DNA of 64,000 bases from Adlercreutzia equolifaciens DSM 19450 (GTDB lineage: Bacteria; Actinomycetota; Coriobacteriia; Coriobacteriales; Eggerthellaceae). Location of the stretch: contig NC_022567.1 of the NCBI RefSeq assembly GCF_000478885.1, positions 62,001-126,000 of the forward strand, written 5' to 3'. Of this stretch, positions 26,501-34,900 are shown piece by piece; the first letter of the stretch is position 1, and each line of letters opens with the position of its first letter. The notes beneath the pieces were generated by a model, which saw only the letters and a list, made by a program, of their open reading frames with translations, ran no database searches and was not told the origin of the DNA. A program made the translations under genes and the position numbers.

Positions 26501-28972
26501 GTGGAAGATCGACCAGATTCCTCCCTCGGTGGCACCGCCGAGGCTCACCATTTTCAAGTGAGGGATTTTATCTGCGATATCGTTGGGTAGAGAGACGGGT
26601 ATCCAGTCGCCAGACAAGAGAGCGAGCCTCAAGGAAAGAGAGGGGACATCCGGAGCCGTATCAAGGTAGTAAGAAAGCATTTGCATCTGCTGGGGGACAG
26701 AATTCCATATCGTTACCTTGCGTTTAACAACTACGTCGCACCAGCTCGACGGATCATTAAGTGATGAGGGTTCGGGGAAGATAAGCTCTCCTCCGACGGA
26801 AAGGATTCCAAATATATCATATATAGCTAGGTCGAAGGTTAGCTCGGCCAATCCGATGATCTTGTCGCTCTGCCTAACGTTGAATCGAGAATTTATGTCG
26901 GCGATGGTGTTCCACGCGGCGGCGTGGCTCACCGCCACCCCCTTCGGCACCCCGGTGGAGCCGGACGTGTAGATCACGTAGGCTTCGTCAGATGGCAAAG
27001 TCCGATCCTCGAAGTTAGCGGAAATGTCATCGCTTAGGATAAGGTCGATATCCATAGCCTCTTCTTTGCCGGCCAAGTCAAGCCTTTCGAGGGTTTCAGC
27101 TTTGGCGAGAACCGCGCCCACTTCCGCATTGCCCATAACGGTGTCGACTCTTGATCGAGGATGGTCAGGGGATAGAGGAATAAAGGGAGCGCCGGCAAGG
27201 CTGCAGCCGATCACCGCAACTACTTGTGCAATGCTCTTCTCAAGAATGATCGCAGTCCGAACTCCTCGCTTTAACTTATGGGCCACTTTGAGGGAAAGCG
27301 CCCTCAGCTCCGCATATGTCACAAACTCATCTCCCAATCGCACGGCGGGGAGCTCTGGATGAGAGAGGGCTGTCTTCATAAAGTCTGAGTGGAGGGTACT
27401 CGACACTATTTCTTTGCCGGTGTCGTTTGCTGCGATACGAACAAGTTTCTGCTTTTGAGGTAAATGGACTATTCGTGTCTCTTCCCATGTCGCTTTGCTC
27501 GAGGCAAGACTTCTAAGGGTCTGTTCGAAGGATGAAAAGGCATCTGAAACCAGACCGTCAGGGAAGACTCCAGCGCGCTCATCCCAATTGATTACAAGAG
27601 ACCCATTCCACTCCATCGCTTGGCAGTCAAGCCATACTTGGGGGGTTTGTGAAAGTCCGCCGATGACTCGAGAGCCACGAAAGAGGCTTGTTTCACTCAA
27701 GGACGATCCTCCGCGTAGGCCGATGCTGCTCGTGAAAACGAACGGCATGAGCGCCCCACCGCCCGCACGTCCACGTCGTCGCGCGATCTCTCTCAGCACG
27801 GAGACTCCGGAGAAGCTTCTATGTTCAAGATCCGACCATAGCTGTGATTGCGCTGCACGAGCGCGGGAGAAGAAGGGCGCGCGCTCGTCACGAATCAATC
27901 CCAATAGGCTTGACATTGTGAAATCACCGACCGTACGCATGATTCCAGGAATGTCGTCCCCCCTGTTCAACATTGTCATATTGATCGTGAAATCCGATGA
28001 TTCCGCCCACAGCGCCAAAGTGTCCGAGAATGCAGCGACCAATGCAGCTGTGGGGGTAACCCCTTTCTCTGCGCTTGTGCGACGGAATTCTGCCCATTCG
28101 TTATCGGTAAGGCTCATCTGGTGCCTAATGAATCTAACTCCCGTTCGCACGTCAGGATTCGGCCCCATGGGAAGCATAGGGGCGGGAGGCAATTCGTCAA
28201 TGCGTGCCGACCAGTATTCCTCATCTGCTTTTAGAGAAGGGCTGGAAACTCCTCGGGTTTTTGCATCCATGACAAAATCTCTGAAGGAAATCTCGTCGCT
28301 GCTATCTAGTTGCTCGCCGTCATATGCCCGAGCCAGATCATTGAGGATTATGGTAATGCTCAAAAAGTCACAAAGAGCCAAGTTGACTGATATGTGGAGG
28401 ATTGACTTAATCCCATCAGTACTCACTTTCAGTTCGTACGGATGGACCGAGGTTGCATAATCCTTGTGATCCATGGTTCTACGACATTCGGAAGCGACCT
28501 CTTCTAAGCTTCGCGATTCGGCTTCGACGAATTCAATCAATCCCACATCATATTCTTCCAGCACCTGCTGATAACCGTCTTCAGAAATGACCGAGTGAAG
28601 TACGTCATGCCGAGCCACCACTTTTCGCCATGCGTTGTTCAATCGCTCGAATTCAACGCCTCCCAAGCTAATCTCCATGTACCCTTGGCATCCCACTCCG
28701 CCGTAGGGATAAGCTTCGCTCTTGCCAAGCTGATAAGCTTGCTGTATGTCTGTAAGAGGATAAGGATCGTACCTTTTCTCGGGCTCGCGCTTTATCGGGC
28801 GAGGTTCGTTGAGGGCTGCGATTACAGCATCCCTGTTCTTCTTTATCAGGTTAGCCCTTTCTACCGTCATGGCTCCAGATGGCGCTCTGAATTTTAGCTT
28901 TCCGTCCTCGACCCATAAACGTATTCCCGCATCTGCCATCTCTTCAAGAAGGCATCGGATCTCGTCCATCAT
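23579..28972 (-). CDS. NRPS: TubC docking-Cy-A(Cys)-MT-PCP-TE termination module
   Basis: 1797 residues; ATG at 28972 in an ATGA overlap with the upstream NRPS, GAGGAGGG upstream. Domains: TubC-type N-terminal docking domain (1-55); heterocyclisation domain (about 68-490) with DFLSITII around the DxxxxDxxS position, its first Asp not clear by eye; adenylation core (510-1000) with YTSGSTGVPKG near 671 and specificity residues reading as DLYNLSLIW, the cysteine code; a methyltransferase inserted between A8 and A9 with VLEVGAGTGGSSDSL near 1160; A10 LSRNGKVDRAE near 1388; PCP with LGGDSLLATKL near 1444; and a thioesterase with GYCMGG near 1590, where Cys replaces the usual nucleophile Ser. This mirrors PchF (Cy-A-MT-PCP-TE). 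It should add, cyclise and methylate the last cysteine and release the product. Confidence 0.9.
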   Translation of the reverse strand: MMDEIRCLLEEMADAGIRLWVEDGKLKFRAPSGAMTVERANLIKKNRDAVIAALNEPRPIKREPEKRYDPYPLTDIQQAYQLGKSEAYPYGGVGCQGYMEISLGGVEFERLNNAWRKVVARHDVLHSVISEDGYQQVLEEYDVGLIEFVEAESRSLEEVASECRRTMDHKDYATSVHPYELKVSTDGIKSILHISVNLALCDFLSITIILNDLARAYDGEQLDSSDEISFRDFVMDAKTRGVSSPSLKADEEYWSARIDELPPAPMLPMGPNPDVRTGVRFIRHQMSLTDNEWAEFRRTSAEKGVTPTAALVAAFSDTLALWAESSDFTINMTMLNRGDDIPGIMRTVGDFTMSSLLGLIRDERAPFFSRARAAQSQLWSDLEHRSFSGVSVLREIARRRGRAGGGALMPFVFTSSIGLRGGSSLSETSLFRGSRVIGGLSQTPQVWLDCQAMEWNGSLVINWDERAGVFPDGLVSDAFSSFEQTLRSLASSKATWEETRIVHLPQKQKLVRIAANDTGKEIVSSTLHSDFMKTALSHPELPAVRLGDEFVTYAELRALSLKVAHKLKRGVRTAIILEKSIAQVVAVIGCSLAGAPFIPLSPDHPRSRVDTVMGNAEVGAVLAKAETLERLDLAGKEEAMDIDLILSDDISANFEDRTLPSDEAYVIYTSGSTGVPKGVAVSHAAAWNTIADINSRFNVRQSDKIIGLAELTFDLAIYDIFGILSVGGELIFPEPSSLNDPSSWCDVVVKRKVTIWNSVPQQMQMLSYYLDTAPDVPSLSLRLALLSGDWIPVSLPNDIADKIPHLKMVSLGGATEGGIWSIFHEINPSDSEKASIPYGKPLANQEFDIVGRELESLPLLVPGEIIISGKSLASGYLNDPVRTSESFIMRDGVKCYRTGDMGKYLENGDIEFLGRADQQIKVRGYRVELGEVEAALEKAPGVDKAVAFAADNDKTDKHLLAAVIAEKVNPDKAESLFKRSTVAMKECMRDRFSKMAVNEVAEYCRKVDEVCLSAMMNLIADAVSKDGFSMDDMMHGLNAKERNRRLLERWAKSLVDMKALNAKGDSFCFSDDYKRGDIEALWQQLESLELKVEYSKGLLSFLHTCIDSLSGLVSGKVDHLSILFPEGGFDVAASTYRDNLASKTLNSTLVSMVSEFARIKGGLRVLEVGAGTGGSSDSLIDALEGTGSTYLFTDISEFFLSEARNRYEGKNWIGYAIYDVNKDARTQGLADNSFDLIVGANVLHNCIDVLAGLGQIKSLLSPGGILAFIEATRESFPLMVSMDFQDALGMEYSDLRAGTSKVFLNLDEWSGILAKAGFGLTDCSPTNEEPDLFGQHLIVAQAKADIAALSVDDVVSAAQETLPSYMIPEAIGIIDTLPLSRNGKVDRAELKRLPLLGRTQSKTAGIGDERDSYRSDLEARLAVEFSEVLGADSVRRDDDFFELGGDSLLATKLAAQIKKNVDEAAELEWEWLLRKMMESPTVSSLALALSSTEEAEKAAPKGQMAPVVVLKDGNGDGVVNVLVHDGTGTLDPYRDLISASGDKLIIGVQMPDMQKALDYDTRSLIETLGREYADRLSEWNGCSFRIVGYCMGGLIATEIARNLMEQGETVADLFVISSYGFPFKITEDVMIEYAFARVLNAPTEDLGYPKDDEAFANAIADAQIRHPGVLDLLDGEGPVVEKLKKIASLDSNERMRRILSTVTADSNVVERLTQIYRTFKHNLIAVMEYESKPYLGPIHFLRDSGRMGLFKNIGGDETVFWNSVALMGIDTQDIEGDHFTCISGEHAKDVAKRVGLR
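26898..26983. repeat. 86-bp tract identical to the GC-rich A-domain cassettes
   Basis: Base-for-base identical to 30212-30297 (and to the equivalent sites of the two other modules), covering the A3 core motif, yet surrounded by diverged AT-richer sequence of the terminal module. Looks like a short gene-conversion footprint. Confidence 0.85.
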
Positions 28973-31900
28973 AGGGTTCCCTCCTCATATGTGTCCCCGC
29001 ATGTCGTATCTATCTTTTGGCAGATTCCGGCTACAGTCGGATCGGATATAAATTCTTGAAGTCCAATTTTGAATCCAAGACGCTTTTCCAAAGCGCTCGT
29101 CATTCTCATGGCCATGAGGCTGTCGCCGCCCAGCTCGAAGAAGTTCGACTCCCTTCCGACGGGCCCCGCATCGAGCAGCTCCTCCCACACCGACGCCACG
29201 GCGCGCTCCGCTTCGGTGGCCGGTTCGGACAGGGAGGATGCGGACGGGGCCGCTTCGGGGGCCATGCCGGCCAAGGCCTTTCGATCGACCTTCCCGTTCG
29301 CGCTCAAGGGCCACTCGTCTAGGACCGTCACGTCATGGGGGACGAAGTAGGAGGGAAGGAGCCCGGCCACGCGGGACAGCACCCCGGCCGGATCCACGTC
29401 AGCCCCCTCGTCGGCGACCACGAACGCATGCACCACCGAGCGCTCGCGCTCGCCGGCCACGACGGCCACGGCCCCCTTCACCCCGGGGCATCCGGCCACG
29501 GCGGCCTCGACCTCGCCCAGCTCCACCCTGTGGCCGCGTATCTTCACCTGCTGCTGGGAATCCTTGCGACCGAGGAACTCCAAGACGGCTCCGGGCCAGT
29601 AGCGGCCCATGTCCCCCGTCCGGTACCAGCGCCCCCCGTCCTCGACGAAGGAGGCGGCCGTCTTCCCCGGATCGCCCAGATACCCGTCGGCCAGGCTCCC
29701 CCCGCCGATCCACAGCTCGCCGGGCACCCAGTCGGGGCAGTCGAGGCCGTCCTCGCCCACGACGCGGAAGGACTGGTTGGAGAGGGGTCTGCCGTAGGGG
29801 ATCGAGCTCCACGACGGATCGACCTCCCCGACCTCGAAGTAGTTCGACCATATGCCGGCCTCGGTCGCGCCGCCCATGGCCACGAGCAGCACCCCCTCGG
29901 GCAGCTTCGAGCGCAGACCCAGCGGCACCCAGTCGCCGGAGACGAGGGCCAACCGCAGACCGGCCGCGGCCCCGGGGCCGTCGTCGAGCATCACGTCCAG
30001 CAGGGCGGGGGCCGAGTTCCACACCGTCACGCCCCGGGACGAGACGAGCTCGCGCCACGCCGATGCGTCGCGGCGCTCCTCCTCGTCGGGCAGCACGACG
30101 GCGGCTCCGAACGAGAGGGCCCCGAAGATGTCGAACACGGAGAGGTCGAAGTCAAGGGCCGACACGCCCAGGACCGCATCTCCCGGCCCCATGCCCCATC
30201 GGCGCACGACATCGGCGATGGTGTTCCACGCGGCGGCGTGGCTCACCGCCACCCCCTTCGGCACCCCGGTGGAGCCGGACGTGTAGATCACGTAGGCCAG
30301 CGCGCGCTCGGAGGGGCCGGCGGGCGCGGGGAGGGGGTCGGCCGCCTCGAGGCGGGCCAGCTCGGTGGAGTCGACGCACAGGGACGCGCCCGCCTGTTCG
30401 AGGATGAGCGCCGCGCGGGCCTCGGGCTGGGAGACGCCGACGGGGACGTACGCCGCCCCGGCGGCCAGCACGCCCAGCACGGCTGCCACCTGGCCGGGCC
30501 CCTTCGGGAGCCTGACGGCCACGCGGTCGCCCTCGCCCACGCCGGCGGCGGCGAGCCCCCCGGCGATGCGCAGGGCGCGGCCGGCAAGCTCCCCGTAGGT
30601 CGCCTCGCCGTCGGCTCCCCACCGCAGCGCCGGGGCATCCGGCTCGGCCTGGGCGCGGGCGAAGAACCGTCCGTGGAGCGTCCCGCCGCCGAGGTCGGCC
30701 CCCTCCGAGTTCGCCTCGGCGCGCGCCGCGCGCTGCGAAGGGGGCAGCAGGTCGGGGAACGGCTCCGACCAGTCTGAGGCCGCCAAAGAGGAGACGGCCG
30801 AGCAGTACGCATCGAACATATCGGCGATCATTCCGTCGGGGAACAGCTCGGACACGTAGTCCCACGAGAGCATGACGCCGCCGCCTCTCTCCATGGCTTG
30901 GTGGTCGAGCCACACCTGTGGAGTCTGGGACAGGCCGCCCAGATAATCCATGAAGCCGCCGTCGAGATCGAACCTACTCAGGCCGAGGGCGCTTGTGAAC
31001 ACCACGGGCAGAACCACTCCGGAGGTCCCTGCGGAGCGCGCCAGCTCGCGCTGGACCCACACGGCCGAGACCGCCCTATGCTCCAATCCTCCGGCAAGCT
31101 CGTTCTGGACGCCCCTCATCTGGGCCTCGACGGACGCGTCGGCCGAGGGGCGGCATGCCACCGGGAGAAGGGTGGTGAAGTCGCCCACCACCTTGTCTAT
31201 GTCGGGATGGACCTCGGGGCGGTCGAAGATGGTCAGGTTCAGCGTCACGCCGCCCCCTCCGCTCCAGGCTGACAGCACCCTCGCGTAGCAAGCAAGCAGG
31301 ACTGCCGAGGGTGTGATGCCGTGCAGCCGGGCCTTTTCCTTGACCGCCGACCATTCGGGCTCGGCAACCGTCCGCCACAGGCGCTCGAACCTCCCTTCCC
31401 CGACCGTCGAGGGGTCGGCGGCGAGGGGGAGCTGCGGCGCGGGCGGCAGCTCGGGCAAGCGCGAGCGCCAGTAGCCCTCCGCCTCTTCAACCTCGCGACC
31501 GTCTCTCCGGTGCCCGACGACGAAATCCCTGAACGTCAGGCCGATGCCGGGGAGGTCGGCCCCGGGGTTCTCGTAGAGTTCGGCCAGTTCGGCGAGAACG
31601 GTGCTCATGCTCACGCCGTCTACCATAGTGTTGTCGAAGCCAATACCGACAACAGCACCGCTGCTATAAACTGCCGAGAGAGCTTCAAAGCCGGGAGATT
31701 TCGTTAGATCTATCGATCTATGCGACATTGCTTGTTCGACTATTTTACGAGCATCTTTTGAATCCATTGCATTTTGGACAGCCAGAGGTAGATTCAGATC
31801 AGATGATCGATACACCTGCTGCTTCTCGCCATTCTTGACTAGAAGAGTGCGCAAGGCTCCGTGACGCTCGAGCAGAATCCTCCATGCTGATGCAAATCTG

Positions 31901-34900
31901 TCGTGACTGTATTCGCTAGTTTCAAACATGAAGAAGCAATAGGATCCTACCTTGCCCAAGTCGAGACCGCTGGTCCTTCCTATGGTGTATGCCCTCTGTA
32001 CCTCGGTGAGGTCGAACGGCTCAAATCTCAACTCTTCATTGATAGTGATTGCCTTGGAGTTATTAGGAGACGAAATGGAAAGCCCTTTGCAGAAGTCTGC
32101 AAGATTTCCTGAGGCGAAAAGCTCCTTTAGACTTGCTTTGATGCCAATTTTTGAAAGAGCGGAAATCATCCGCGTAGCACTTAGGCTGTCTCCTCCGTAT
32201 TCAAAAAATCCATCGTAGCGGCCGACACGCCTTCCTCCAAGGAATTTTGACCATATAGACGAAACCTTTTTCTCGATTTCTCCATTTGGCTCAATATAAT
32301 TGTCAGATGCATCACAGAAAGAGCAATACAATTCAGCCCAGTCTTTAACGCTTCCTTTATCCACTTTTCCGTTTCTGGATAGCGGCTGAGAAGGTAGGAT
32401 TCCAAGATGCTCGGGAACCATATATGCGGGAACTTCTTTTTCTAGAGTAGAGCGGAGAAGTGTGAGGTCGATAGGTGGAGAAGTTCGGCTGGACAGAGAG
32501 ATGAACAGGCCATCGTCGATTTTTACCCAGTCGGCACGCAATCCTTTCTCCGAAAGAGAGTCGATCCATTTCTCGGGAGAAAGCAGACCGCTCGGTTCCC
32601 CATCGCCAAATGCGCACTGGGCAATTGCAGCTGTTACCATTGCGGAAGGGGCAAACTCGGTGGGATCCACAATGAAAGCCCTGCCGTCTGCTGCTAGGGT
32701 TTCTCCAAGAGCACTTATTGCCTCAGAAGGTTCTTCCATGGTGTGAATTGCGTTTATCGACACCACAACATCGAAACGTGCATGAATATCTTGATCGACA
32801 ACTTTTGTAAGCTTTGCTGTTCTCACTTTTTCTGAAAAGTCGTCTAGCCTTGTTTTGGCCATATCTAGCATAGATTGAGAAGTGTCGAGCAGATGGTATT
32901 CCGAGATAGTATCTGCGACCTCGGGGAGCAACAGGGCTGATATGCGTCCACTTCGGCATCCGAAATCAGCGACTTTAAGTTTGCGGCCAAGCGTTTCAGC
33001 CATTGCCTTGATTGTGGCGATTGCGTCCTTGATGATTCTTTGGGACGAGTTGCGAGAGAGAAAGAGGGCTTCAGGAGAGAACCTGTCGCTTTCGTACAAC
33101 GTGGAAGGGTCTGCGGCTTCTGTCAGTATCTTTTCATAGAAATCAGCGGCTTCTTCCAATGTGTTGTCTCGGCATACTGTTGAGCAATTTGAAGTGTTGC
33201 GAGAGAGCATTTCCATAACCGCGTGATATCGTGAAGAAGATTCGTCACTCTGCTCGTTCGTAAAAAGCCTGTCATTCGACAAGCCTCGCTCTTTGATAAG
33301 AATATTAGAAAGCGCAGTGAGCCGCGTGTGTTCAGCTTCCCTGTTCTCGACTGGCGATCTCTCGCTAATCGAGGCGATGGGGGCTTCGCTGATGGCAGGG
33401 ATTGCGACAGCAAAAAGATGCTCGCGCTCGCCGGCCACGACGGCCACGGCCCCCTTCACCCCGGGGCATCCGGCCACGGCGGCCTCGACCTCGCCCAGCT
33501 CCACCCTGTGGCCGCGTATCTTCACCTGCTGCTGGGAATCCTTGCGACCGAGGAACTCCAAGACGGCTCCGGGCCAGTAGCGGCCCATGTCCCCCGTCCG
33601 GTACCAGCGCCCCCCGTCCTCGACGAAGGAGGCGGCCGTCTTCCCCGGATCGCCCAGATACCCGTCGGCCAGGCTCCCCCCGCCGATCCACAGCTCGCCG
33701 GGCACCCAGTCGGGGCAGTCGAGGCCGTCCTCGCCCACGACGCGGAAGGACTGGTTGGAGAGGGGTCTGCCGTAGGGGATCGAGCTCCACGACGGATCGA
33801 CCTCCCCGACCTCGAAGTAGTTCGACCATATGCCGGCCTCGGTCGCGCCGCCCATGGCCACGAGCAGCACCCCCTCGGGCAGCTTCGAGCGCAGACCCAG
33901 CGGCACCCAGTCGCCGGAGACGAGGGCCAACCGCAGACCGGCCGCGGCCCCGGGGCCGTCGTCGAGCATCACGTCCAGCAGGGCGGGGGCCGAGTTCCAC
34001 ACCGTCACGCCCCGGGACGAGACGAGCTCGCGCCACGCCGATGCGTCGCGGCGCTCCTCCTCGTCGGGCAGCACGACGGCGGCTCCGAACGAGAGGGCCC
34101 CGAAGATGTCGAACACGGAGAGGTCGAAGTCAAGGGCCGACACGCCCAGGACCGCATCTCCCGGCCCCATGCCCCATCGGCGCACGACATCGGCGATGGT
34201 GTTCCACGCGGCGGCGTGGCTCACCGCCACCCCCTTCGGCACCCCGGTGGAGCCGGACGTGTAGATCACGTAGGCCAGCGCGCGCTCGGAGGGGCCGGCG
34301 GGCGCGGGGAGGGGGTCGGCCGCCTCGAGGCGGGCCAGCTCGGTGGAGTCGACGCACAGGGACGCGCCCGCCTGTTCGAGGATGAGCGCCGCGCGGGCCT
34401 CGGGCTGGGAGACGCCGACGGGGACGTACGCCGCCCCGGCGGCCAGCACGCCCAGCACGGCTGCCACCTGGCCGGGCCCCTTCGGGAGCCTGACGGCCAC
34501 GCGGTCGCCCTCGCCCACGCCGGCGGCGGCGAGCCCCCCGGCGATGCGCAGGGCGCGGCCGGCAAGCTCCCCGTAGGTCGCCTCGCCGTCGGCTCCCCAC
34601 CGCAGCGCCGGGGCATCCGGCTCGGCCTGGGCGCGGGCGAAGAACCGTCCGTGGAGCGTCCCGCCGCCGAGGTCGGCCCCCTCCGAGTTCGCCTCGGCGC
34701 GCGCCGCGCGCTGCGAAGGGGGCAGCAGGTTGGGGAACGGCTCCGACCAGTCTGAGGCCGCCAAAGAGGAGACGGCCGAGCAGTACGCATCGAACATATC
34801 GGCGATCATTCCGTCGGGGAACAGCTCGGACACGTAGTCCCACGAGAGCATGACGCCGCCGCCTCTCTCCATGGCTTGGTGGTCGAGCCACACCTGTGGA

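Noticed and set aside
29335..30777. Long plus-strand frames (up to about 480 codons) across the NRPS cassettes, also at 33328-34755 and 36391-37446
   Set aside because: They are antisense to the A domains, exist only because the cassettes are GC-rich, and have no ribosome sites or family motifs.
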